64,000 bases of DNA from Gloeophyllum trabeum ATCC 11539 (lineage: Eukaryota > Basidiomycota > Agaricomycetes > Gloeophyllales > Gloeophyllaceae), in assembly GCF_000344685.1 (NCBI RefSeq), contig NW_006920413.1, positions 1,739,717 through 1,803,716 on the forward strand, written 5' to 3'. The position numbers and the translations under genes are program-made. The notes below the pieces were generated by a model. The model saw only the letters and a list, made by a program, of their open reading frames with translations. It searched no databases and was not told the DNA's origin. Positions 21,172 through 32,935 of this stretch are shown here, one piece after another. Position 1 is the stretch's first letter; the number at the start of each line of letters is the position of its first letter.

Positions 21172-22934
21172 CTATATATCGAACCTTCGAACCTGCACGC
21201 CTCCAACCCCCGCACTCACAATTCTCCTCTCATCAAACACCACAGCGCCCCTCGTGCCCGCCCTCACCTGCGTTGCCACCTCCGCCTCCCCGGCAAGGAG
21301 ATCCACGCCCCCCGCGACCTCTGCGCCTGTCCCCGCCTCGAGGTCCCACACCCAGATGCTCCCGTTCACGCCGAGGCTGACGCAGCGCCCGTCCGCGAGC
21401 GCGAGCGCGGCGACAGGCCCGACCTGCCCGTGCAGGCTGCGCACGAAGGTCAGCCGGGGCGTGCCAGAGGACGGCAGCGAGAGCCGGTACAGCTGCAGCG
21501 TGCTGGCGGTGTAGAGCCCCGACGAGGTGTACTGCGTGCCCGACAGGATGGCGTCCTCGTTCGCCTCTCCTGACGGAGCGGACGGTGCGCTGAAACCCGC
21601 GTCGCCCGGCGCGAGCACGACCCACTTGCCGTCCGTCTGCGTGTCCGCGACGCGTGCGACCTTGCGCGCCCACTGCGCGCGCATACCGCGCACCTTCTCC
21701 TCGTCGATCCACCCGCCGGGCACGTCGATCGCCCTTGCCGTCCGCGTGGACGCGACCGCCATCCCCGCGCCAGCGATGACGAGCTCTGTCGCGCCGACGC
21801 TCCAGTGCGCGGGGTACACGTGGACTGCGTACGCGAGCACGAGCTTGTATGTCCCCGGTGCCGGGGCGGAGAGCACGAGCGAGGACGGCGGGTAGGAGGT
21901 GAAGGAGGTGAGGGTCTGCGTGAGAGTTACCTTACCTGGGGTGGAGAGGTCGTAGAGGGAGAGGTGGAAGGACTCGGAGAGGGTGATGAGGAGCGGGTGG
22001 TGGTAGGCTGCTTGGATGATGGGGGAGGTGCGCGCGTGTGGGCGGGCGGGGATGTAGGTGAAGAGTTTGGCGGAGGCGGAGGGCTTGTGGTGGTGCAGGG
22101 CGAAGACGGAGAATTCGCCGGAGGAGAGGAAGCACGCTAGGCGCGAGGTTTGGGGGGAGACGCTGGCGGGAGGCGATTGGTCGAGTGCGAGTGTGGTTAC
22201 ATACGCCGGGTTATTAGACTGGGATGATCCAGCGGTGAGAGCAACCTGTTCGTTGCCGGAGAGAACGAGCACAGACGGGGCTGGGGACGGCCGGGATGAA
22301 GCTGCTATGGTGAGGTTGCCCGCCAGGATAACATGCGTGCTCCGGACGGGAGTATCCACAGGCGACGGCGGAAGTATGGGGACAGGGCGCTGGACGCTTT
22401 CATCGATTTGCTCGATGGAGCAACGCCCTGCCAGCTTCTGTCAGAAATTCTCCGGGGTACCAAGCAATAATATACCTACCTTTGCGCCAATTCGTGCTTA
22501 TCCGAAACATCCACTTCCAGTCCTTCCCGTCCTCCGCCTGCGCCTTCTCCTTCGCTCGGCCAGGGAGCGGCCTGACCTCCCGTCCATCCGCCCTTCCAAT
22601 GAACCCGCGCCCGCCCCTCAGCCGCGCCCGGCCATACTCGGCCAGGTACAGCGCCTTCCACAGCTACTCACGTCAACGTGCACTTGTATAGACGATTAAT
22701 CGGGAGACGGGTATGTACCTGGTTGTCCAGCGCCAGGCGCGCCCAGTTGCGGTTCGTGCGCTGGATGGCGCACAGGTCGGCCGAGGAGAGGTGCGAGAAG
22801 ATCTGCAGGATGACCTCGTCGTAGAGCGCAGAGTCGAACGTCGGCGCGACAGTCGAACGGGCTTGCGAGGAGGAGGCAGTGTGTCGACATTTGGCTGCAG
22901 GCAGTACGCCCGGCGAGAGAGGCCGTTTCGACAT
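21172..22934 (-). CDS. F-box protein with beta-propeller-like C-terminal region
   Basis: Three exons, 22934-22719, 22663-22480 and 22427-21172, join in frame to give 551 aa. Residues about 33-85 form an F-box (ALYDEVILQIFSHLSSADLC, then NRNWARLALDNQLWKALYL), the Skp1-binding module of SCF ubiquitin ligases. The segment after it (GKDWKWMFRISTNWRKGRC) is typical of fungal F-box proteins that carry a propeller. The remainder has repeated beta-strand patterns and WD-like ends such as GSIWVWDLEAG, consistent with a substrate-binding propeller. The target is unknown. The start is 152 bases from the divergent WD40 gene at 23087, implying a shared promoter. Confidence 0.8.
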
Positions 22935-23086
22935 GCCCGACGTCCTTGACGATGGAGAGAACGGTGTTGCGTTGTACGCTTTCGTTGCTTATTGAGCAGC
23001 GTGAGCGGGATAAGGAGATACCTTACCGTGGGAGGCCCTCGGCTACAATAATCCCTCGCGAAAGTCCGACTTGCATCCGACACTCG

Positions 23087-24329
23087 ATGGCGCCCTCGCG
23101 AGGCCCGCAACCGCTCGCCCGGACGCTGCATGCAACGCTCGCGAACCACCGTGGCCCGGTACACGTCGCGCGCTACGCGAAGGGAACGGCCAAGTACGTG
23201 CTCACCGGCGGGCAGGACCGCACGGTGCGCCTGTGGAACCCCGCACTGGGGACGGAGATCAAGGTGTTTGCGAGCCATGGGTACGAGGTGTTGTCGATTA
23301 CTGTGTGCGTATGCGTTCAACTGTAAGAGCGGGGTGGAGCTGAGCTGATGGTGGTTGCAGGGCGCATGATAATAGCAAGTTTGCGAGTTCGGGTGGTGAT
23401 CGGTCCGTTTTCCTGTGGGATGTGACTACTGGCGTTACGATCAAGAGGTTCTCGGGGCATATGGGGAGGGTGAACGCGGTTGAATTCAACCAGGACGCCT
23501 CTGTCTTGGCCAGCGGTACGTTTACGATTCCCGCTGAGACGCCCCACCGCTCACTGCGCCTCCAGGTTCCTACGACGCAACAGTGCGGTTGTGGGACCTC
23601 CGGTACGCGCAGCGCCTTAAATGTTTCATGATCTCCCTGGCTGATGTATACCAAGCTCTCAGTCGCACTCCCCGATTCAGATCCTGGAGGAAGCCAAAGA
23701 CGCCGTGCAGACCCTCCACGTCGGGCCCACACAGATCATAGCCGGCTCTGTCGATGGCCACGCCCGCACATACGACCTCCGCATGGGCCAGCTGCGCGCA
23801 GACTACATCGGGCGTACGTCCCTCCGTCCGCCTCTCCCTTCCGCCTCCCTTTTGCTGTTATCTCACTAACGCGATATGGAGCAGACCCAGTGACGGCGGT
23901 GGTGCCCACGGCGGACCACACGACGTACCTCGCGACGACGCTCGACTCGACCGTGCGCCTGATGGACAGCAGCACGGGCAAGCTCCTGCAGGCGTTCAAG
24001 GGGCACAGTGTGCAGAACTACCGGTGCCGCGCGTGCTTCGGGCACGCGGAGGCGAGCGTGGTGTGCGGCGACGAGGCGGGGGCGGTGTGGGCGTGGGATT
24101 TGCTTGATGTGAGTATTCGCGTTGTTTAGGCATGAGGAGGGGAGGTAGGGTACTGATGAAGTTTTCTGCCTCGTGCGGGTTGTAGGGACAGGCAATGCAG
24201 CCCAGCCCGCCCCCGAGGGTGCATGAGAAGGTTATTACTTGGACGGAGCATCACCCGACGGACCCGGGGGAGATGATTACTGCGAGTGCGGATGGGACGG
24301 TGAAGGTGTGGCGACATCCGCCGAAATAG
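23087..24329 (+). CDS. WD40 protein of the WDR83/MORG1 family
   Basis: Six exons, 23087-23304, 23361-23515, 23566-23602, 23656-23813, 23885-24108 and 24186-24329, give 311 aa, close to animal WDR83 (about 315). WD repeats are visible as GGQDRTVRLWNP, SSGGDRSVFLWDV, SGSYDATVRLWDLR, GSVDGHARTYDLR, TTLDSTVRLMDSS, GDEAGAVWAWDL and ASADGTVKVWRHP, making one seven-bladed propeller. The stretch HSPIQILEEAKDAVQTL between blades 3 and 4, and NYRCRACFGHAEA later, are family hallmarks. WDR83 proteins are reported as MAPK scaffolds and as spliceosome-associated factors. Exon 3 is only 37 bases, and exon 4 uses an AAG rather than CAG acceptor because the nearby CAG breaks the frame. Confidence 0.88.
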
Positions 24330-24703
24330 ACTGTGATGTTGTATTATACGCCATGCTTCACATCAAAAACAGCCGATTCTCCCTTAACGCATAACCTCCA
24401 ATAATCCATACAATTTGGCCCCCAAGGAATTGTGATTGATACTAAACCTGGTCTTTCATGACCCGTAATCTCTGATACCCCATACCTTTGGCACTGTCTG
24501 GTATGTGCTGTGGGAGACTTGAATGCGTAACAAAACTGAGACTTCTTGGGTAAAGTTCAGAATGCCACAGACGCGCTGCGGTCACGTGCCTTGCCTGAAC
24601 TAGGGTTAGGTTTAAAGAAACTGAGTTATTGTGGCAAAAGCTTGTAGTTGTGCTACACACCGATCATCCTACTGGGCTCCCTCTGAGCCTCTGACGACCC
24701 ATC
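24330..24703. other. Intergenic region before LSM2
   Basis: No gene is seen. It contains the 3' flank of the WD40 gene and the LSM2 promoter; no clear TATA element is present. Confidence 0.4.
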
Positions 24704-25244
24704 ATGGTGCGCTTTGCCTCATATAACGGCTCACAAAACTGTGAACTGAACTACAGATATCTTGCAGCTCATTTTCTCGGTGTTCAAGACCCTCACGGAC
24801 CAGCGCGTCACGGTCGAGCTCAAGAACGATCTGTCCATCACCGGGACACTCAAATCGGTGGACCAGTGGGTCTTTTCTTTGCCTTCCAATCCCTGATTCT
24901 ATGCCGAGGGTTGAGTGAACAGGTTCTTGAATATCCGTCTGGATAACATAAAAGTGCTGGACGAGGCGCGGTATCCGCACATGGTGAGACGCTTCCTCCA
25001 TCCTATTCTACTCTTGTTGCTGAGGCTGAACTGCGCACAGATGGCGGTGCGTAACTGCTTCATCCGGGGATCGGTGGTGCGGTACGTCCAGATACCCGCG
25101 GAGCATGTGGACGTGCAGCTGCTGGAGGACGCTACCAGGCGTGGTGCGTGTCTCCTCTTTCACTTACTGCACAGGAGGGACTCACTGCTGATTGGTTTCA
25201 TGTTGTTGTGGTGGACAGAGGCGATGAACCAGGGGAAGCGGTGA
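24704..25244 (+). CDS. LSM2: U6 snRNA-associated Sm-like protein LSm2
   Basis: Five exons, 24704-24706, 24768-24865, 24923-24983, 25041-25143 and 25219-25244, give 96 aa (human LSm2 is 95). Exon 1 is the ATG alone, followed directly by a GTGCGC donor; this is required because the conserved N terminus (LIFSVFKTLTDQRVTVELKN) follows at once after the first intron. The Sm1 motif (VELKNDLSITGTLKSVDQFL, with NIRLDN) and the Sm2 motif (FIRGSVVRYVQIP) are both present, as is the LEDATRREA tail. LSm2 is part of the Lsm2-8 ring on U6 snRNA in the nucleus and of the Lsm1-7 ring in cytoplasmic mRNA decay. Confidence 0.95.
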
Positions 25245-26628
25245 AGAGAGCTGGGGCTTGCGGAACGTCGGCGAGAGTGTACCTGTACGTTATGAATTGT
25301 ATATTGGTTTCCTATTGCATGGTTGCTTCTTCGTTTGGACAGATAGACGGATAAACGTCATGCACGTTTCCGATACCACACGGACGCTGCAATGCCTGTG
25401 TCGGGATCCTCGGCATCCACCTTCGCGGCTGATCTGCTACCAGCAGGACGTGCAGTGTGCGACCCAGGATATGTGCCTCCTTATCTCACTCACGACGATG
25501 CACGGCCGGTAACTAACTTTTCGCCATCTTGGCTGTATGAGAGACTCGTATCTGTGTATGAAGGAGGAGGGCGGGTGAATGAATGGGCGGTCTTCACGCC
25601 AACCGAACAGAGGTCGAGGAAGTTTCCGACGATACATCAGCAAGGCTCGGGATAGATTTCACCTGCTGGGGATGGCTCTTGAACTTTCATCGGCAACGCT
25701 TGCAAAAAAATGCACCGTTTACATGACTGAATACCAGGCTATCCAGGTTTTATCAAGCGTCACCCCTATTTCTGCGTGCGAGTCTGTTGCGTGCTGAGGC
25801 AGTTCGAAGAGACAGTGATAAATCAAAGAGGGTACGCTGCCTCAACGTCACCTAGTTGGTCTCTTCGCGCGCGGACCGGCATAACTGTGCCCTAAGGTAG
25901 GCCCTGCAACAGAGTTCACGCAGGAACGGTGTCTGTCTGATTCTACTTATCGCCACCAATCAAATGTCACTCGCTCTACTGCCCGAATCTGCAGTGCCGG
26001 CATCCAGACCTGTGCTTCCCGAGCGGATGAAGGACGTCTGCCGCCGACGAGAAGATCATGGGGCTCGAAGGTAAAGCCATCTTATCTGTCGAAGTAACTT
26101 GAATCGCAACTCCATGATAGGTGCCCGAGTACGTGGCTGCATTTAGATCTGAGTGCGTGACTGCATAATGCTGCCTATCGCAGTAGTTTTCGCAACGTCT
26201 TCTTTGTCCTCCTGTCTCGGAACGATTAAACCAAGGTACCTTTGCGCTCGATATGCGGAGGTGCAGATCGGTCATCTGGTCTCGAAGTCCCGCCGGCGGT
26301 TTAGAGGGTTCTTCAGGATCGGGAGGAAGCAAACGGGCGGCATAGGATTGGGCGGTAAAATAAGAAAGGAAGCTCGGCCAGGTACGGATGAGCGGACGTC
26401 ATGCTGCCTCCGTCCAATAACGCGCACTGCGTTTCTGCGGGGATGCGGGATGGCAAGATAGCGTCCGGGCTGGCTCTACTCAGTGCTCATGTCAGGACGC
26501 TAGCACATCTGGAGCAGTTAACTTCGAGGAGGCAATAAGAATGTGTCGCGTGTATAAAAGGGTGCGCATCTCGTCGAGTCCAGCCATCCTCCCAACTTCA
26601 CTCGAGTTTAGGAAGAACAATCACAGCA
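25245..26628. other. 1.4-kb intergenic region, no gene seen
   Basis: Open frames here are short and lack motifs on both strands. The last 80 bases are the promoter and 5' leader of the hemerythrin-like gene. I see no repeat or mobile element. Confidence 0.4.
26553..26560 (+). promoter_or_regulatory. TATA box of the hemerythrin-like gene
   Basis: TATAAAAG lies 76 bases upstream of the start at 26629, a normal distance with a short leader. A consensus TATA box is unusual among the genes of this window and suggests strong or regulated expression. Confidence 0.65.
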
Positions 26629-27220
26629 ATGGACGTCCTCGCACAGATCAAGGCTGACCACGACAACGTCAAGGGCTTGTTCGCCAAGTACAAGGCTGCG
26701 TCCGGCGCGGAGAAGACGACGCTCGCGCAGACGCTCATCACTGAGATGAAGGCGCACAGCGCGGCGGAGTGAGTGCTAGCTTTCTGGACTCGATATCGAG
26801 GGGTCTGCGGTGTTGATTGAGTTGGTCACTAGGGATGCCTCCATCTACGCTGACTACTCGAAGTTCGGCCTGAGCGCTGCTTCCAACAAGCGTGAGCTGC
26901 CTTGCCTCAGGCTATCAAAGGGGTGTACCGGGACTGACCGTGTGCATTGCAGAGGACCACGCTGAAATCAACAAGTTGATCTCTGGCGCGTCGGCGTCCG
27001 ACGAGGCTACTGTCACCAAGGCCGTGACGACCTTCATCGCCCACTCAGACGAGGAGGAGAGCCAGCAGTGGCCCGCGATCAAGGCGAAGCTGTCCGCCGG
27101 CGAGAGCGACGTGAGTGTTCCTTCTACCATGCGCTGTGCAGTGTACTGTGTAGATTTGACGTGTCTCGGTTGCAGGCCCTGGCGAAGCAGTTCGTCAACG
27201 CTAAGAAGAGCGCCGCCTGA
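26629..27220 (+). CDS. Hemerythrin-like HHE-domain protein
   Basis: Four exons, 26629-26768, 26833-26891, 26953-27110 and 27176-27220, give 133 aa. The order of likely iron ligands matches the hemerythrin/HHE fold: His11 in KADHDNV, His43 and Glu47 in AHSAAED, His69 in QDHAEI, and His97 with Glu100/Glu101 in AHSDEEE. Such single-domain proteins bind a di-iron centre and have been linked to oxygen, nitric oxide or metal sensing. No signal peptide or extra domain is seen, so it is probably cytosolic. The consensus TATA box suggests inducible or high expression. A specific role cannot be given. Confidence 0.85.
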
Positions 27221-27691
27221 ATGTCGGGCGCTGTAGGTCTACTGGTCCGGTATTCGGTTGGGTCAGTAGCCTGCTGTAGCTGTACGGGTTTTGTATCATT
27301 CTGGTGAAATGGATGTGGGCTTTGCGCATGATCCCCTATTAAAGTGAGACCGACGGATGCCGGCCAAGCTCGTTTCGACAATCGCGGGTTCAGCCATGGT
27401 TTATACATGTGTAGTATCAGGATTGTGGCAGAGCACGCCACATTTCGTGGTAAAGAGTTTCGGACAGCTTGAGGAAATCTGTCGGGTTGTTCCGATGATG
27501 AGATGATGAGATCCGACGCATGTCGCCCTCGTCGCGTCTTGCAGTACGCTTGAAGCTTGAAGGCTTGCAACTATAGCTCTATCCTGTAAACCTTGAATAA
27601 CAAGTCTATCTTCTGTTCTTGAGTGCCCCCATAACATATCTTGCCCGTCTATAGGCCTGCTTCTGTCCTCCGGCTCCGCAATACACGACCT
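27221..27691. other. Intergenic region before SKI3
   Basis: It contains the 3' flank of the hemerythrin-like gene and the promoter of SKI3. The tandem GATGATGAGATGATGAGAT at 27494-27512 is the only simple repeat. No gene is seen. Confidence 0.4.
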
Positions 27692-30600
27692 ATGGCGAGC
27701 ATAGTGAAGAACAAGCTCAAGGCGGCGCGGGAGGCCATAGCGAAGAAAGACTACGAAGCCGCACGTAACAATGCCTCCATGGTTCTCGAGTTCGAGCCAG
27801 ACAACTACAACGCGTCAGTGAGCACTCAGCCTAGTCGCAATGACCGCAGGGATGACTTGGGTTCTCTCCAGGACTGTGTTCCTCGCGTTAGCGTTGCTGG
27901 AGCTTGGCAGGACTAAAGAAAGCGAGCAAGTAATCTGTCGTTGCAGCCCCGTTATCCCTGCTTCGTTACTCACATCGGATGCAGGCATACCTGAGGGCTA
28001 CGACGCTACAGCCGGAGCAACTCTTAGCATGGCAGGTGCGGGCATACCTTATACGTCAGGGACTGATGGTATCTGACTTCATATAGGGCCTGTCGCGATT
28101 TTACGAGCGTACTGCGAACTGGAGAATGTACGCCGAGGTTCTCCTGCGCATGGCGCGTCTACATGCAGACAGGTAGAGTCGAACACCCTTAGCGTCCTCC
28201 AGGTACTCACCCCTCCGACTAGTGGAGATGCCACTAAATGTGCAGAGATCATACAAAGGTATGTGGAGCTCTGTCGCAGAATGGGGTCCCGCATGGAGGT
28301 TAGTCCCGTTTTGCTTACCTCAAGGACATTAAAACTGAACCCTGCTCTAAATACAACTACAGATCGTCCATGCTCTCTGCCTGTTCCTCCCCGACTCCCC
28401 GTTTTACCCCGTCCTCTCCACCTTGCCGCATCCCGACCCTACGAACCCAACCGCCACCACGACCTTCGCCGCGCAGACGGCCGTGCACAATCCCTTGCCC
28501 GTCCTGGAAGAGATCGTCGCTCTCGTGGAGAAGGAGGAGGAAGACACGTTCCAGCGGGAGTTTGATAAACGCAGGACGCGGCTGAACGCTGCGGGGCCTG
28601 AGCAGCTGAAAAAGGACATCGGGCGGGAGATGTGGGGTACTTCGCGGGTACGGTGTCTCTGCTTGGCGTACTCCATGGCCATTCATAAACGATGTTGTGT
28701 TCGTTCCAGCTACCAGAGCTGTACAACGAGATCCTGAACCACCCCGACACATCCGACGAGACCCGCCGTGCGGTGGAGGCGAAGCTTCTCCGGCACAGAC
28801 AGCGGTACCTGCACGCGCTACCGCTCTCCGACGAGAAGATTTCAGTCGCGGCAGAGGTGGAGTCTCTCGTCAACGGCGTCGTACTGCTCGGCATTCCGGA
28901 TGAGTTCGCGTGGGTGTACTATATCGACGGGATGGATAGCGAGACACTGGGTTGGTTTTTATGATTTTTCGGCGATTGACGAAAGATTGATGTTGTTTGG
29001 TAGAGGGGTACGATTATGCGGTGCTTTGGAGATTCGTGGGCTTATTTCCGGATGCGCCGCTGGCGAGGCTGTTGAAGGCGTACTTTGCCTACGCTGGGAT
29101 ACGGAATTCTGATGACGAGGAGGATAAGGACGAAGGCGAGGAAGAGAAAAAAGAAGTCGACACTGCCGCACAGGCCAAAGCGCAGGTGAAGGCTCTTAAC
29201 CGGATGACTGTGCGTCTGCCATTTCTTAAGCTATATGCTACTTGTGATTAAGTGCATTCCTTGATTCCTTGGACAGGATGCTTTCCCGAGGCTGAAAGAT
29301 TCCACGATCGCGCACCATATTATGGCCACGATCTATGTCGAGGAGCAGGAATACGAGAGCACGATCAAAGTCGCGGAATCGGGGTCGGTTTTGCTCAAAC
29401 GAGTCGCCGACGAGCGCGCTACAGCCCAGCCCAGGTGCGTATTATAATATACAATAGCGATCTTCCGACCCTTCGTTCCCACTGACAAGCAGCCCCAGAA
29501 AAGAGAAAGCGCTGAACATCGCGCTGGCGACGGCCCTCGTGCACCTGTACCCGCCGAAGCATCATGCGCGCGCGATCCCGCTCCTCGACGACATCCTGGT
29601 CAAGGACCCTCGTAACACCGCGTGCTTGATGGGCCGGGGATACGTGCTCCAGCACGCGGCCAAGTGGGCAGAGGCGAGCGAGTTCTTCCTCAAGGCTGTT
29701 GAGAGCGCCTCTGAGAACCCCGAGGTGCGCATACGCGCGCAGGAAGAGGCGGCGTGGTGCCAGGTGCAAATGGGGGAGCTGGAGGGAGCTGCGGAGGCAC
29801 TTAGGGGTGTGCTGGAGGAGCTGGGGAGTATGAAAGATAAGGACGTGGATATGGCTCGGTGCTGGTGGAGGCTCGGGAGATGTCTCTGGGAGACGGGGGG
29901 TGAGTCATTCTCGGTCCTTGATCCTCTCACATTCATTCGCTCACATACGTTACGCAGAGGACCGCCGTGAAGAAGCATACCGCATGTTCATCACCGCGCT
30001 CAAGTCCTCACCGTCCTACGCGCCTGCGTTCACCTCGCTGGGGGTGTACTACGCCGACCACGGGGACCCGACGCGCGCGGCGAAATGCTTCCAGAAGGCG
30101 TTCGAGCTGGACGCGCGCGAGGCGTATGCAGCGCGGAGGCTCGCGGAGGGTTTTGCGGAGGAGCGGGAGTGGGACCTGGTGGAGGTGGTGGCAAGAAGGA
30201 CGATTGAGGGCGAGGGCGGGTTCGATGCGGCTGCTGGGAGGTATCTGCCGACGAATGCTTGGGCGTGGAAGGCGCTGGGCGTGGTGGAACTGGTGGGATT
30301 GGTTCTTGTGTCGATGAGGGGGTATGTGCTGACGCTGCGTTCAGAATCGACGGAATTATAGCCAGGCTATTACCAGCCTGCAGATTGCTCTGAGGGCTGA
30401 TGAGGCGGACGAGCTGTCCTGGCTTCGACTCGGGGAAGCGTACAGCCGAGCGGGGCGCCACGTCGCTGCCCTGAAGGCCTTGGGGAGGGCGCACCAGCTG
30501 AGGCCGGACAACTGGATCTGCTCGTATCTCATCGCCGACGTGCAGCGGCAGTCTGCGCAGTATGACGAGGCCATCCAGTCTTTCGAGACTATCTTGCAGG

Positions 30601-32800
30601 ATCTGCCTTCCGAGCTCGGCGTCATGTTGTCTCTTGCGCAGACGTATCTGGACCATGGGCTCGCTCAGAATTCCTCGGGATTCATTGGAAGGGCGGAGGC
30701 GTCGTTCTTGTCTGCGATAGAGCGATCTCTCCAGGCGTTGTTCGTCAGCTCCAGCAATCACGGCGTGGCGTGGAAGACGATTGCCGATGCGCTTTTCTAC
30801 CTCTTCGAGCTGACTTCGTTTGCGGATTCGGATCGTGCAAGCAGTCTTTTCTCGCGAGTAGCTGAGTACGCGTCCTCGGACTTCGGGGGTCATCTTTCCG
30901 GCATCGTATCGTTGCCTATCGAGATTCCAGACGTCCCTGATGGAAGAACTGCACTGAAGCTTGCGTTGGCTTCGTACAATCACCGCATATCTCTTGGTCT
31001 GAATGAGGCGACTGCCGCGAGTGCGTGGTCCGATCTTGGTGTCGCTGCATACGTCTTGTCCTGTAAGTCCCCGAAACCTCAAATACAAGAGCATGCACTG
31101 CACAGAGCGATATCGAGCGTTAAGGAGGCGATACGCATCGAGCCTGATAACGATAATTTCTGGAACACGCTAGCCAATATGCACTTCGTGAAGCAACCCA
31201 AGGTCTCGCAACATGCATACATCAGAGCACTGGAGATCAATTCCAAGGTAAACGACTCAATTCATTGGAGGCGTGTGGGTCGTGCTTACATCTATACAGG
31301 ATGCCGTTACTTGGACGAATTTAGGTCTGTTATACCTGTACAACAACGATCCGGACCTGGCAAAAGAGGCATTATCAAGAGCTCAGACTCTCGATCCGGA
31401 TCATATTCTGGCCTGGCTTGGGCAAGCACTCCTTGCAATGTCCACCGGGAGGGACGCGGAAGCGAGGGCTTTGTTCGAGCACGCGGTGGGATTGTCTGCG
31501 GATGTAGTGAGTTTTCTCACTCTATACACTCCTTGGTAAGTTTTTGCTCAGCTTGGGACTTTTCGTAGCCGGAAGCGGACCTTGAATATGCGGAGAGGAC
31601 GTTCAAGAGACTGTCATCTGTGTCGCAGCGACAACAGTCTTACTTGGATGTGCTCCTACCCGTTTTCCTGGTATTGGACAGATTCTGCCGCCGTCGCCCA
31701 GAGGACATCGACGGATTGCATCTCATGGCTCTTGTGTGCGAACACGTAGGCCATGTGGAGCTTGGCCTTGAGAAGACCGAGCAGGCAATAGCGATACTAG
31801 AGAAAGTGTACGAAGAATCCGAGGACCCCATGGTCGAGAGGCAGTTCGTCGTAGCTAATACAACTTTGGGTCGCTTGCGTCTCGCGGCCCAGGATTACTC
31901 GGGCGCTGTCGAATCATTCGAGACCGTCATGAACTTACTGGCCGAAGACGAGCAGCCTGCGAGCCGCGTTCTTCGGGTACAGGCGATGTTCGGCGCTGGC
32001 CTCGCGAACTTCAAAACAGGCGATATTGCCCGAGCTCAGGAACTGCTTGAACTTGCCTGGGAAACTTCCGCCGATGACGTATCACTGAAAGGGCAAGTAG
32101 CTGTGTTGCTGGCCCAGGTGTTGTGGGGCAGCAGAACCCCGGAGGCTCAAGAAACAGCGAAGTCCCGTCTTCTCGAATGGTATGTCACAAGACCTGTGCG
32201 CCATTCATGGCTACTCACTTGGTTATTAGCATTGCAGATGACCCGGAGAACCTCATGGCTATCGCTGTTCTTGCAGGTATGGGTATCCTGACCACCGACG
32301 ATGATCTCGTGGACGCAACACTTTCGGAAATCCTCGCATTACCTGTTGACAAACGTCATGCTTTGGATCCTGCGAGAGACGTGACTCAGTTACTCATGAA
32401 GCATCAGTTAGACCAAGTAAGTTCCGCAGAGTTAGTATATCGGTGATCTACCTCACAATGCGCTCTATTCTAGAACAACATCTCCGAGGCACTTTCGATT
32501 GCCCAGCATGCCCTCCTGTCTGAGCCTGCCCGCCAGGAGATGAGGCGAGAGACGGCGTCTCTGACTCTACAGGCAGACGACGCAGGCAGTGCCTTAGCCA
32601 TCCTGAGCGGTGCACAAGCTCAGGGTAACATTGAGGACCTCCTCAAGTCGTCGCGAATCCGGGCCGTGGCGCTTGCACTCGAGGAGCAAGGAGACTTAGA
32701 AGAGGCACGCAAGGTGGCTCAAAAGAGCGTTATGCTCGCGCCCTGGGACAAGGACAACTGGAGGACACTCGCTTTTACCCAATGCCGCTCGGTCCAATAA
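27692..32800 (+). CDS. SKI3: Superkiller complex subunit Ski3 (TPR protein)
   Basis: Sixteen exons close in frame to 1,419 aa: 27692-27813, 27872-27929, 27985-28035, 28087-28172, 28223-28298, 28363-28647, 28710-28950, 29004-29209, 29277-29434, 29493-29899, 29958-30292, 30345-31247, 31300-31506, 31569-32179, 32230-32416 and 32474-32800. Ski3 is the tetratricopeptide scaffold of the Ski2-Ski3-Ski8 complex, which feeds mRNA into the cytoplasmic exosome. TPR units run throughout, for example KDYEAARNNASMVLEFEPDN at the N terminus, EAYRMFITALKSSPSYAPAF, ITSLQIALRADEADELSWLR and EALSRAQTLDPDHILAWLGQ. The N-terminal pattern KNKLKAAREAI and the length match Ski3/TTC37. A GTAAGT at 31062 is not used, since removing it breaks the frame. 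Confidence 0.9.
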
Positions 32801-32935
32801 GGTTAGATACATGTCTTGCTGTTACCTGACAGATTGTAGATCTGGTGCTGGTGAACAAGATAAGCAGTGATGTAGATTAGTCTATATATGTACTCGTACT
32901 GTACGACGACTCGTAGCCTAGGGAGAATGAAGAGG

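Noticed and set aside
31062..31104. Possible 43-nt intron in SKI3 (GTAAGT...CACAG)
   Set aside because: Removing it shifts the frame, while reading through gives a continuous TPR region.
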